Numbered from the stretch's first letter, positions 10,341-20,254 are shown. The stretch: 64,000 bases of DNA from Castor canadensis (GCF_047511655.1 NC_133389.1:25488501-25552500), one strand, 5' to 3'. Numbers and translations: made by a program. Notes: generated by a model not told the origin, from the letters alone.

Positions 10341-10450
10341 ACCACCCCCGGGAAATCAGTCCTAAGTCAGGTCCCGTCCCACTGGACAGAAGGGGAGCTT
10401 GATCCACTCCCAGGAACCTCCAAGAGGAGTTCCACAGGTTAGGCACTTCT

Positions 10451-10464
10451 GGGGGGGGGGGGGG
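10451..10464. repeat. Poly-G tract (14 G)
   Basis: A homopolymer G run in the provirus leader. A (GT)n stretch follows at about 10489-10534. Confidence 0.95.
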
Positions 10465-10488
10465 AAGGAAGGTGTTATAACTTTGGTG

Positions 10489-10534
10489 TGAATGTGTGTG
10501 TGTGTGGTGTGTGTTTGTGTGTGTGTGTGTATGT
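10489..10534. repeat. (GT)n microsatellite in provirus leader
   Basis: GT dinucleotides with a few GG, TT and A interruptions. Confidence 0.92.
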
Positions 10535-12634
10535 GAATTTGTTTAAAGCATGGGCAAAATTTAATTTGCTCCTGGAATTCCAGCTCATTTTATGCACGCT
10601 TAAATTGACAGTTTTTCTGGCATGCTTAATTTATAAAACTTTTTGTGTGTGCATGTAAACATCTTAAAAATGGTTCCTAAATTGATACTATAAGGTTAAT
10701 ATGATATTCAAGGAAAAAAAAAAACAGGATATTTGTTTTAAAGATCTTTGTTATAAACTGCTTAGACTTTTACATTTAAATATGTAAACACCTTAAGGAC
10801 GATTCTTATTGTAGAGTAAACGTAAAAGTTATTACTCTGTTCTACTGCTACCTTAAACAACAACAACAACAAAAAAAAAACAAGCTTTCAAACTTATTTC
10901 AGTCAGGCCTCACTAGGATGCAGACACTCAGGGATTAACACTCTGGCTTAGCTAGGAAGGAAAAAAAGAAGCTACAGTCTGCAACAAAGTCTTGGAATTT
11001 AGGTAGTTAAAATGACCTTAGCCTGTTTCATTCTGTCATAAATAAAATCTGGGATTTAATTCTCTCTTATAATATATGGGTCTATTAACAAATGAGTTTT
11101 CTATAAATTGCTTTTATACAAAAAAATAATTTCAGAGTTGCTTTCTTTCTTGTTTTTTTTTCATGCAAATATAAGGCTCTAAATTAAAAGATTTTATGAG
11201 TTATTTTCAACAAGTAACAAAATATATAAAAGGTATTAAGAATATGGTTTTTTTCAAAATAAATAAATAAATAAGTAAAAACTCCAAGAGGAGCACTACA
11301 CTGGAAGTCAAGATCTCCAGTTTTTATTAGACATAACAGAGTGGAGATGTTAGTCCTACTCCTTCCACATGGCAGGTGGAGGAAATTTTTCCCTGAAATG
11401 ACCAGATTGGGGCTGTTATTTTAGGGGGGGGTTCCATTGACTGCAGGTGATGGGATTCTGCTATATGTCAAGAGCCATCTGTTAATGTCAACAATCTGGG
11501 ATATGATTTCTTATCAACATCTGAGCCATGGTTCTTGGCCACTATGTTTCCTAACTTCACACTTAGTCCCCATAAATATTTACCTGTGTTCTCTGGTGAT
11601 TTTTGTCAGGGTTTTAACTACTAAGGTAACTGAGTCATGTTCATTTAAGAGTTGGTTTATGTTGGGGTTAACAATGAGGACAGCCATGTTAGGACTAGAC
11701 CCCCCCCCCTTGCAGCTGGCTCACCTTTGTCATCCTGGACATATGCCAGGGACAGCTGGGCAGACAGTGACTTTCCTGGTACTTTTCCACTAGCCCCCTA
11801 TGTCTAGCCCAAGCCTGTATATGGCAATGGGCTCTTGCTGTCTTGCTGGGGTCCCCCTCCACAAGGCTCCTGCCTAAATAATAAACCCTGTACCAGTGTT
11901 TCAGCTGTCTCTGTGCCTATTCCATGCCTCTTATTTTCTAACAGATATGTGAAACTCTCTAGATGACCTCATGGTTAAACAACTGTTGTCTTAGATGATT
12001 CTAATACAGTTTGTACCCTATGCTAGTTTGTGACTGGGCTGTTTGGGTTTGCTAAAACTGTTCTTTCCCCCTACAACTGATAAAAATCTAAAGTTTTACT
12101 TCAAGAGCAACAACTAAATTAATATGTGTATTAACCTCTATAGAGTTGTGATGCTGTTGCTGGTTCCTGTGCATTAAGTATATTTGTATTTTCAAGTATA
12201 TCAAGTCTTCTACAATACAAAATTTAGATAAACATGGTAACAAAAAGCTAGTGGTACTGATGTACTGTTCTGTTGGTTGCTAAATTGTCCATCAAAATTT
12301 TAACCATGGCTCTTTTAAGTTTTTGTCATTTCAGTTCTGATCCTCCTGGGACATTTATAATCAAGTCCATAAAAATGACTAATGAGTGCCTATGTGTCAA
12401 CCAAGGTAACTACTTAGACATCTGCTTTTGTTAGATTTTGTTTTGTATTGTCCTTGTCTAAAAGTGCACTGCCTAAGAGCCGTTCCTTCTAAGCCTCTTT
12501 GTTGCTTAAATTTGGCCAAAAGGGTCTAGTTGGCACTGACTCCCACCTGATCTGCTCATTATTCCCTCCCAACGTGGGACTGAAACCAAACAAACAGAAT
12601 CCAGGAAAAAGCAGCCAATCAAGAAAGATCTTCA
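10535..12634 (+). other. Provirus internal region without recognisable coding sequence
   Basis: Long AT-rich tract (10560-11290) and then mixed sequence. No gag or pol protein motif is seen in any frame. The 118-codon reading at 11437-11793 has no match that I recognise. An AATAAACCCTGTACC at about 11880 resembles a polyadenylation region, so part of this (11390-11940) may derive from another LTR. That is speculative. Confidence 0.5.
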
Positions 12635-12725
12635 GTCTGCAGCCATACCACCCTGAATGCACCCGATCTTGTCTGATCTTGGAAGCTAAACAGGGTCAGG
12701 CCTGGTTAGTACTTGGATGGAAGAC
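12635..12725 (+). pseudogene. 5S rRNA-derived segment (nt 1-91 of 121) inside the provirus
   Basis: The segment starts exactly at the first base of 5S rRNA (GTCTGCAGCCATACCACC) and runs without a gap to about nucleotide 91 (TACTTGGATGGAAGAC), where similarity stops. Against mammalian 5S rRNA as I recall it there are 9 substitutions (positions 5, 7, 24, 27, 36, 46, 56, 64, 87). Six of them are CpG to TpG or CpA. The A box and intermediate element are recognisable and the C box is partly kept. The last 30 nt and the terminator are missing, so it is not a working 5S gene. The same strand as the provirus and the exact 5' end suggest capture during reverse transcription or from a 5S-derived retroposon. 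Confidence 0.92.
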
Positions 12726-12768
12726 AGCTCTTCAGAAGACACTGTTTGGAGACTAACAATTTGGAGAC

Positions 12769-12781
12769 AAAGGGGGGAATG
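12769..12781 (+). other. Second polypurine-tract-like motif with TG
   Basis: AAAGGGGGGAATG repeats the sequence at the genuine PPT/3' LTR junction (14859-14871) about 2.1 kb upstream of it and just after the 5S segment. It could be an internal plus-strand priming site or the scar of recombination with another provirus end. Confidence 0.55.
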
Positions 12782-14263
12782 CCATCAAAGTTCCAATGGA
12801 GTCATTGGTGCCAGACCTCTCAAAGATAACCAAGGCCAAGAGGATTAAAGAAATGGTTCTTATGCATGTGTGGCTATCTGAAATTAAAGCTTTTCCAGAC
12901 ACAAACTCACATTTTTAGACAGGGTCTTCTACTTAAATAGAGACAAAATAACTATTTTTACTGGATCTAAACATGTCCCTTAATACTTAAAGATGGTGTT
13001 TTTAACTTTAAAAAAAAAGTTTTCTTGGACATATATACTGACAGTATATTGTTGCCAAGGTAATTCTACTCAGTTAAAAAAAAAAAAAAGGAGAGATATG
13101 ATATATAAAAAAAATTAAAAAGAAACTACTCCAACCCAGTTGTATGGGTCCCCATCTAGTAATGTTGGCAGCTCTTAGGACTGTTGAAGTTACAGGAGTC
13201 ACTCCCGGGACTCATCACTCCTGGATAAAAGGACAGCCGCCCCTGCAGAGCCCAACGTCTGACAGGCTCTCCATGATTCAACTAATACCCCTCAGATTAA
13301 GGTTCCAGAGAACTTCACAACAGCATGCCATCACTATTGAGATCTCCAGCCCTGCCCCAGCCACATCCCGGAAGCTGGTTGGTCAATGCACGGCAGAAGC
13401 CTGAGGATTCATTCACCAGGACACAGATGTATCCTCTTCTCTGTCATCCATACCTTATCCTGCTGATTAGCATTGTGCAATCTGTTTACACGAGGACTGG
13501 CTGTCACTGCTCCCCAAGATTGAAATGTAAGCCAGAGATTACTGCTGGCCTTCTGTTACCTCCTCATAGTAGGAAGCCTTACTGCTGTTTGGTGTGGTCT
13601 GTAGCCCAGACTCCAGTCTCAGGCATGAGGTCTCTGATGTGTTATTGCCTTCTGACTCTGCTACATTTTGAGGTTGCCCAATTGGGAGGCTGGGATGACT
13701 GCTCGGCCTGCATAAGGCCGCCTTCCTTCCAGGGAAAACTGAGGTATGCCTTCACCTTTTATCAGTATCTGTCACCCGTGTGCAGCATATCAATCTCTGA
13801 ATGCACCAGGAGAGGGATGATTTACTATAAAGAAAGCTGATAGCCTAACTGGGTTACAAAAAACAAAGACATTATAGGGCATATGGATTGCTGGGAGAAA
13901 GACAGGGACACCTTAAAGTCATAAAACAGTGGAGGAAATAAACCTCCTTGTGCCACCCTACCCTTCTACCCCACTCCCATATCAGTTTACTAAAGGGAGA
14001 GCCACAGATCTAGAGAGGCCACCCAGAGGTGATTACCTAGGTGGACCTGGGCCAATAAAAGATATTGATCTGCCACCACCATGACCCCCGTTAAGGCTTC
14101 CTTCTAAGACAGGAAACCTTAACTTGGAATCTCAACTGTACAGCTACCGCCATTAGATGTACAGTTGACAGGCTATGGTGCACCAGCCTGGGATTCTTCC
14201 TTGTCTGAGGGACCCTTGCTTACCAGTACTTGCCAGCTGACTGGAAGGGCATTTGCACATTAG
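12782..14263 (+). other. Provirus internal region, probable decayed env surface-subunit part
   Basis: By position this should hold the env surface subunit. The frame at 13325-13840 is open for 171 codons with several cysteines near its end, but I cannot align it confidently to a known env. An A-rich patch lies at 13078-13125. An in-frame TAG at 14261-14263 precedes the transmembrane-subunit remnant. Confidence 0.4.
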
Positions 14264-14593
14264 CATTCCTCACCCCAGATAAACATAGCGCCTAACAATC
14301 AGACACCCCCACCTTTAATGGCTCATGTGCGGTCGAAGAGAGCTACCCAATTCGTACCTTTATTAATCAGACTGGGGATAATGACTGGGAAAGGAACAGG
14401 CATAGGAGGGACTGCTTCATCAGCCGCCTACTATAATCAATTATCTGTGGACCTAACAAATGACATAGAACAAGTGTCTAGGTCTATAGTGACCATGCAG
14501 GACCAGCTAAACTCTCTAGCATCAGTGATCCTCCAAAATGAGAGTGGGTTGGATTTACTCACTGCCAAGAAGAAGGGCTTTGACTTTTCTTAA
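14264..14593 (+). pseudogene. env remnant: cleavage site and N-terminal part of the transmembrane subunit
   Basis: The open frame contains a furin-type R-X-K-R site (RSKR), a Gly/Ala/Thr-rich fusion-peptide-like segment, a heptad-like region with many Val/Leu/Ile, and the conserved LQN..GLDLLTA segment of gammaretroviral transmembrane subunits. The frame is cut by TAG at 14261 upstream and TAA at 14591 downstream. A paired-cysteine region can be made out only in another frame, with a stop codon where its first cysteine would be. A hydrophobic membrane-anchor-like stretch remains at 14661-14717, again out of frame. The gene is therefore broken in several places. Confidence 0.88.
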
Positions 14594-14857
14594 ACACAAA
14601 GTGTTGTTTCATGTAAAGCAGATAAAAATAGTCAGAGATACAGCTGATTCCATTATCTGGCCTCTCCTTATGCGTCTATTGGCACTTGTGTTTGTATGTG
14701 CCTTCTTAATGCCATAACTAACTTCATCAGCTCACAAATGGAGGTGATAATGTTACAGCTCCTGGTAACACAATATAGGTCTTTGGGACAAAAAAAAAAA
14801 CCTTATAAGATTTCTAAAGTCTAGTGTTGATGATTGTCCACAAGTGGAAAAAGCATC

Positions 14858-14869
14858 AAAAGGGGGGAA
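14858..14869 (+). promoter_or_regulatory. Polypurine tract (plus-strand primer site)
   Basis: AAAAGGGGGGAA lies directly before the TG of the 3' LTR, as expected for a gammaretroviral PPT. Confidence 0.92.
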
Positions 14870-15327
14870 TGAAGAGGAAGATAGCCTTGAAACAGGGTTG
14901 TAAAACATGGTAAACTGTCAATTAAAAGCTGTAACCTCGGACAGAGCTGTGAGGAATTGCCCATTAGAACCATGCAAAAGTTTGGGACCAAGATGAAAGG
15001 CACCATGCAGAGATAAGCACCCATTCCTGCCTTTCTTTGTGTCCACTTGTAAATAAACTTTCCAAAGCAGGCCTCCCCCCCCCCCCCCCCCCCCCCGCTG
15101 CTCTTATCTAAACCTTAGGTCTCTAACCCACTACTAGCCCTACTTTATGGGAGAGCACATTCCTTGTAACCTGATACCCTGCACTGCCTTTTAAATATCC
15201 TGTGAATCCTTTGTTCGGGGCTCAGACACTGGTACACGTCTGGGCCCGCTAGCGTAAAAATTAAAATCTGAGTTCTCCACTCCTCCGAGTGTTGCTTGGT
15301 TTCTCCTCTGACAATATTGCCACAACA
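14870..15327 (+). repeat. Provirus 3' LTR
   Basis: 458 bp, starting TGAAGAGGAAGATAGCCTTG and ending AATATTGCCACAACA. It is about 99% identical to the 5' LTR over 436 non-poly-C positions. The length difference of 9 bp is fully explained by the poly-C tract. Confidence 0.95.
15075..15096. repeat. Poly-C tract in 3' LTR (22 C)
   Basis: Nine C longer than the matching tract in the 5' LTR. Confidence 0.95.
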
Positions 15328-15331
15328 CATG
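15328..15331. repeat. Provirus target-site duplication, right (CATG)
   Basis: Perfect copy of 9655-9658, directly after the CA of the 3' LTR. Confidence 0.93.
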
Positions 15332-15419
15332 CAGGGAAAAGCTGTGTTCTCTGTGGCCAAAGACTGATGCCTCTGGTTATTTGCATTGGTGAAGGTTGAC
15401 ATTTTGTGGCCTCTCCTAA

Positions 15420-15545
15420 CATAACAGGGTTGGAAGAAACTCCAAAGACCACCAACCCAACTCCATCACCAATAGATGATGGGGAAACCTGAGGTACAGA
15501 GACGTAACTTTCTTAAAGTCACATAAGACCTGCGTCCTGGATCCC
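15420..15545 (-). mobile_element. MIR/THER-like fragment (antisense)
   Basis: GATGGGGAAACCTGAGGTAC then TTCTTAAAGTCACATAAGAC is the antisense MIR core, with a left flank like the longer MIR3-type consensus. Confidence 0.65.
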
Positions 15546-16380
15546 TGCTGTGAACTGAATGTACTGCATGCACCCTCAAGTTCATATGCTCAAACCTGAT
15601 CCCCAATGTGATGGTAGTCATGTACCACATAATGACATTTCTGTCACCCATGGACCATGTATACAATGGAAGTCCCATAAGATGATAGTGGACCTGAAAA
15701 ATTCCTGTTGCCTAGTGACATCGTGGCCACAGTAACATCATAGTGCAACATACGAGTCACTTGTTTGTGATGATGCTGGTGTGAAAACAAACCCACTGTA
15801 CTGCCAGAGGTCTAAAAGTATAGTACGTATAATTATGTACAGTGATACACGATAATGATAATAAACAAACATACTACTAGCTTATGTAATTTCTATACTC
15901 TATTTTTTGTTTTTAGAATGTCCTCCTACTTATAAAAAAATGTTTACTGCGCACAGTATGCAGTGTGTTCTGGCAGAAGCTTCACACATCCTGTGTTTAC
16001 TCCATCTCTCAATTGCATTAGGAGGCCACATGGAGTGATTGACCTATATCATCTATGTCTGTTTAAGCACACTCTACAATGTTCACACAATGATGAAATT
16101 GCCAAATGACACATTTCTCCGAACATATCCTGTCATTATGCAATACATCATTGTATCTGAAAGTAGAAGCTTTGGAGGTGATGATGTCTTGAAGGTGAAT
16201 AGTTCCCTTATCACCAAGGCCTGAGGGAACTCATTTCACAGCAAGAAGGCCCTCACCACCACTCAGTGTTTTGCTAGCATCTTGATCTTGGATTTCAGAC
16301 TTACAAGAAATAAATTTCTGTTGTTTATAAGCCACCCAGTCTATGATATTTTGTCATAGCAGTGCAAATGAACTAAGACA
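15546..16380 (+). mobile_element. MaLR-like LTR, split by a DNA transposon
   Basis: The left part carries TGTGAACTGAATGTACTGC and GTTCATATGCTCAAACC. The right part (from 16156) carries GGAGGTGATGATGTCTTGAA, CAAGAAGGCCCTCACCACC, AAATAAATTTCTGTTGTTTA and ATATTTTGTCATAGCAGTGC and ends AACTAAGACA. This is the standard mammal-wide MaLR-type LTR order. Confidence 0.75.
15615..16155 (+). mobile_element. TA-flanked ancient DNA transposon inside the LTR
   Basis: The left end, TAGTCATGTACCACATAATG, has a near inverted copy at the right end, GTCATTATGCAATACATCAT. The interior TGATAATGATAATAAACAAA and CATCATAGTGCAACATACGA match a mammal-wide non-autonomous transposon (mariner/Tigger class by the TA target). 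The two LTR halves are collinear across it. Confidence 0.7.
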
Positions 16381-16599
16381 GCCTGCAAGCCCATTGCACT
16401 ACACAGTGTCTCTTCATTACATTGTGTTCTTCAGAATCAAATCTGTTTTCAGTCAAAGAAACTGTTGATGCTGCAAGTCACAAAATGAAGCTTCTATTGG
16501 AAAGGACTTGTCTTCTTTTCCCAAAAAAATTGGAATGCTCCAGTTTGCCTGTGCAAACAGTGAGTCTATAATTTAGACTCACTTCTCTCTGAGGAATGG

Positions 16600-16720
16600 G
16601 ACTTCAAGATCATCTTCTCAGACCCCTGATTACAGGCAGCATAAGTGAAATGACTGCCCAGGGTCACAGCTAGGAGCTAAAGAGGAGAGCAAAGGACCTT
16701 GACTTTTTGTCAACCTCCAG
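16600..16720 (-). mobile_element. MIR fragment (antisense)
   Basis: AAATGACTGCCCAGGGTCAC then AGCTAGGAGC is the antisense MIR core. Confidence 0.65.
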
Positions 16721-17434
16721 TGTTCATCTTTTTATACTTCCACCCTGGGAAGCAGCAAATTGTATCATTGTGTTGCTTATGACTAGTTCTTCTTAGTTGC
16801 AAATCCTCCAGTACTGGATAAATGGTCTCTTAGTCCTGACCACATTCCCCAGTGGACAGAGGAACTAACCCTGTGATGGGCTACCTCCAGGGTATAGTTG
16901 TGAGCGCTAGAAAACAGCCAGAGGGCAAGATGAAAATTCATGCTGCTTCCATGGTAGATTGAGGGAAGGACAGTTGAGAAGGGCTGCTGGAGTAAGAATT
17001 GAGAATGCTGGCTGACCAGGAGTGGATAGCCAAGGGTGTGTAGAGCCATGTCTGAGAAAGGCACTCAAGAAGGAAGGGTGTGAGCCAAGCAATTTGGAAT
17101 GAGTCTGTGACAGAATGACTGCCCAAGGCAGTAGCACTGGGAATAGATTGAACAATTAGAGTTAGCAATACTAAGGGCAGAAGTCCATGAAGAGGACTAG
17201 GGGACAGAAAACAAATAAAGGTGAGCTCAGTGTTAAGAGCTTGTTAAGTCCATTGTCTGCCCTCCCTCCAGGCACGACTGTAGAACACAGCTTTGATGGA
17301 TTGCATCCTATTATGCAATAGGATGGTTTGGCAACCCCAAGGTTAAGTCCCAGAAACATTAGTATGTGCAGTTGGCCACACACTCCTTCAATCTTCTGTT
17401 CAGTGTAGAATGAGAAAGGTGTTGTTGTTGATGT
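16721..17434. other. Intergenic DNA, nothing recognised
   Basis: No feature supported. Several minus-strand open frames of 60-93 codons overlap one another and have no recognisable content. Confidence 0.4.
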
Positions 17435-17467
17435 CTCTCTCCTCTCTCTCTCAGTCTTCTCTCACTT

Positions 17468-17521
<54 letters not shown>

Positions 17522-17530
17522 AGAGAGAAA
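17435..17530. repeat. (TC)n microsatellite with a GA switch
   Basis: Pure CT from 17479 to about 17518 switches directly to GAGAGAGAGA at 17519-17528, so the right end can fold into a short CT/GA hairpin. Confidence 0.95.
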
Positions 17531-18189
17531 AACAGACACAGAGAGAAAGGGTTAGGGACCTTAAACAGGACTGATTACAGCCCTGATTTGCTAAACTCTA
17601 AGAACCCCTTGAGGAGTTTTGGTTTTTTTTTTCCTCCTTGAGGAATCTTTTGAGACCAAACAATACAAGAGATCCATTTATGTAGGATATACTGCCCTGG
17701 GAAGCCTGATAGAAGCTAGAATGCAAGAGGTCAAAGAGGCTCCTGAGACAAATCCCTCTGAGTAAGGTAGAAGTTTAAAATGATCAGTTAGACCAAAGTT
17801 GACAGTGAGTGCTCAATGGAAGTCATGCATTCTGTATGATGTCAGGCTATTTGTTTTCCTTCTCTACCTATTCCTTTGTGATCCTGATTCTTCCTGCCCC
17901 AGGCTGTGTGTGCCTTAGGAAGAAGAGATAGGAATGGTGATATGTAAGACCTGGGTCACCATGATGTTTTCTACTTTCCATTCATCCCCAAGAAAATAGA
18001 CTTGGCTGATTTACAGAGGAAGGCATTTTTTAATCATACAAGGGTTAAAAGGCAGATAAGGGCACTTAAGCTAGAAACAGACATTAGCAAGACCCAGAAA
18101 GCACCAAAGAGCAAACCCTAAAGGACAAGGTCCAGACACCTCCACCACAAAGTGGAGTAAAACATGAGGGACTTCTAGTTCCTCCACTC
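17531..18189. other. Intergenic DNA, nothing recognised
   Basis: No feature supported. Confidence 0.4.
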
Positions 18190-18650
18190 ACAGTCAGGTT
18201 TCTTCAGAGTAACCGAACCAATAGGATAAATAAGGATATATGAGGGGTTTATTACAAGAATTGGCTCGCTGATTGTGGAGGCTAAGACATCCCAAATATG
18301 CAGTCCAAGCTGGAGAACTAGAAAGCCCAAGAACCTGGAGGGGTTGGGGAGCACTGGCCTTAAGTCTCAGAGTCCAAAGGACTGAGACCCAGGCGTTTCA
18401 ATGTCTAAAGGCGGAAGATGGATGTCCCACCGTTCCTCTGCCTTTTTATTTATCTATCCTGGGTCTCCGTGGATTGAATGATGCCTGCCCACACTGGTGA
18501 GAGCAAATCTTCTTTTCTCAGTCCGCTGGTTCAAAAGCTAATCTCTTCTGGAAACATCCTCATGAACACCCCCAGAAATGTTTTACACACTATCTGAATA
18601 TCCTTAACTCAGTCAAGTTGACATCTAAAATTAACCACCGTACTATCCAT
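18190..18650 (-). mobile_element. Old LTR-type repeat
   Basis: CAGGTTTCTTCAGAGTAACC, GGTTTATTACAAGAATTGGC, TCAGTCCGCTGGTTCAAAAG and TCAAGTTGACATCTAAAATT give the layout of a mammal-wide LTR-like repeat, also present at 19880-20225 and 23271-23682. Confidence 0.65.
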
Positions 18651-19204
18651 CTGTCTGCGGAGGAAAAGATTGACTTTAGCTCATGGATCTTAAGATTCCA
18701 CTCCAGGACTAGTGGCCTCATTGCTCTGGACCTCTGGAAAGGATAGCATATCACAGTGGGGAGCAGGTGGCAAGCAAATTGCTCACCTCATAAAACATGG
18801 AACAGAGGAGAAAGAGACTGAGATGACACTATCCCCTTTGAAGCTCTACTCCCTTTCTATAACAGAGTGAGGAACATTGCTTATTTGTATGGCTGTTGTC
18901 GGGTAGATTAGACTAATTGGGAAGTAATGGGCCCCAGGACAATACTTAGCAACCACCAAATGCTCCATCATTACCATTTCTATTCAATGGCTGTACATTT
19001 CTAAAGCATCTCACCTTCTGAGGTGCTTGGGGAAGTCCTGGGAGATGCCAGATCATAGGCAATTCCCTTCAAAGCTTCCCTCAATAAACTAAAACCTTCC
19101 ATAAGTCCCCACTACTAAAAGTCAATGGCACTTTCCAATATGGCCACCTTGGGGCTCAAGCCTTAAACACATGTTCTTTAAGGGACACTCATCCAAACCA
19201 TAGC
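18651..19204 (-). mobile_element. Old MaLR-like LTR (antisense)
   Basis: GAAAAGATTGACTTTAGCTC, AAATTGCTCACCTCATAAAA and CTCAAGCCTTAAACACATG, ending ATCCAAACCATAGCA, match the antisense order of a common MaLR-type LTR. Confidence 0.55.
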
Positions 19205-19330
19205 ACTACTCTTTTTGAGCTTCCTTTTTCTCATATATAAAATAGAGGTTCATGTAAAGGTTTAATGAGATGATTCTAGCAAAGCATTTAGCCCAGTGCT
19301 TAGTGCACACTGTACTCTGTAAGAGGAGGT
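19205..19330 (+). mobile_element. MIR fragment (sense)
   Basis: CTCATATATAAAATAGAGG, GGTTTAATGAGATGATTCTA and TTTAGCCCAGTGCTTAGTGC correspond to the second half of MIR. Confidence 0.75.
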
Positions 19331-19435
19331 AGATATGGTCACTACACTAAGAATTGGCAGCATTAAGATTAGTGACCAGAGGCCAGCAAGGAAAGTGGCT
19401 GGATAGCGACAGGCACCCAAGAAAGTCAGAGATGC

Positions 19436-19660
19436 CAGGTGCTGGTGGCTCATGACTGTAATCCTAGCTACTTGGGAGGCTGAGATCAGAGGACTGAGTG
19501 CGGTTCAAGACAACCCCAGGCAAATAGTTCACAAGCCCCCATCTTCAAAATAACCAGAGCAAAATGGACTGGAAGTGTGACTCAAGCATTAGAGTGCCTG
19601 CTTTGCAAGCACAAAGCCCTGAGTTCAAACCCCAGTCCCAAAAAAAAGAAGAAAGAAAGT
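19436..19660 (+). mobile_element. Dimeric B1-ID composite SINE
   Basis: A 7SL-like unit (GGTGGCTCATGACTGTAATC, ending CATCTTCAAAATAACC) is joined to an ID unit (GAAGTGTGACTCAAGCATTA, then CCTGAGTTCAAACCCCAGTC) and an A-rich tail. It is well preserved, so relatively young. Confidence 0.88.
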
Positions 19661-19879
19661 CAGAGGTGAAGACAGAGAAAAAACAAAAAAGGATAGTAGC
19701 CAGGTGGGTTGTTGATGACAGGGATTTGGGGCCAGCATTTACCCATTATGCTGAGGCAGATGAATTCAGTGAAGGAAAAAGGAAGAACATAAGCATAAGA
19801 TGGGGGGGTGGGGGGCAGATAGCCTCTGTGTGGAGGAAACTCTTGCAGAGCCACACGAATGGGGAACTCTGGCCAATCA

Positions 19880-20225
19880 TCCAATTAAGCATTATTAAAA
19901 GAAAGGAACGATGGAGATATAGGAGGGGATTATTATGGGAATTGGCTCACATAATCATGGAGGCCAAGACATTCTACACGTATATTCCAAGCTGAAGAAA
20001 TAGGAAAGCTGGTGGTGTAACCCTCAGTGTAAGCAGTAGGCCCAGGAACCTGGAGGGATAGAGAGGAAGGTTAAGTCCCAAAGTCCAAAGTCCTGACAGC
20101 CAGAAAGTCCCAATGTCTGAGTGCAAGAGAAAATGGATGTCTCAGCTCCAAAAGAGAGAGCTGAGGTCCTGCTTGCTGGCAGGAACAAACTAGACCTTTC
20201 CTAGGTTGACAAGTCCCAGAGGTCA
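19880..20225 (-). mobile_element. Old LTR-type repeat, partial
   Basis: GGGGATTATTATGGGAATTG then GCTCACATAATCATGGAGGC, and TCCCAAAGTCCAAAGTCCTG parallel 18190-18650. Confidence 0.6.
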
Positions 20226-20254
20226 TTAAAAAAAAATTTTTTTTAATTAGATAC

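Larger units (their letters stand above)
9659..15327 (+). mobile_element. Endogenous class I (gammaretrovirus-like) provirus, coding-defective
   Basis: The 5,669-bp element has two TG...CA LTRs (449 and 458 bp) that align without indels apart from a poly-C length change. A perfect 4-bp CATG duplication flanks it. A tRNA-Thr-like primer binding site lies 2 bp after the 5' LTR and a canonical polypurine tract directly precedes the 3' LTR. The internal region is only about 4.76 kb, where a complete gammaretrovirus has about 7-8 kb. The only coding content I recognise is an env remnant near the 3' end. I see no gag or pol motifs, such as a YXDD polymerase box or a protease DTG, in any frame. The middle carries a 5S rRNA-derived segment and a second PPT-like motif, which suggests a recombinant, non-autonomous element. 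It inserted next to an old MER20 copy. Confidence 0.94.

Noticed and set aside
12635-12725. A functional 5S rRNA gene
   Set aside because: It stops at about nucleotide 91, lacks the T-run terminator and 3' stem, and carries nine substitutions including in the internal promoter.
14318-14593. A working env protein
   Set aside because: Stops on both sides, a missing surface part and an out-of-frame downstream region make it a remnant.
9659-15327. Antiviral-deaminase G-to-A hypermutation of the provirus
   Set aside because: The G-to-A changes that I can polarise are mainly in CpG context, so methylation decay explains them better; too few sites to separate the two.
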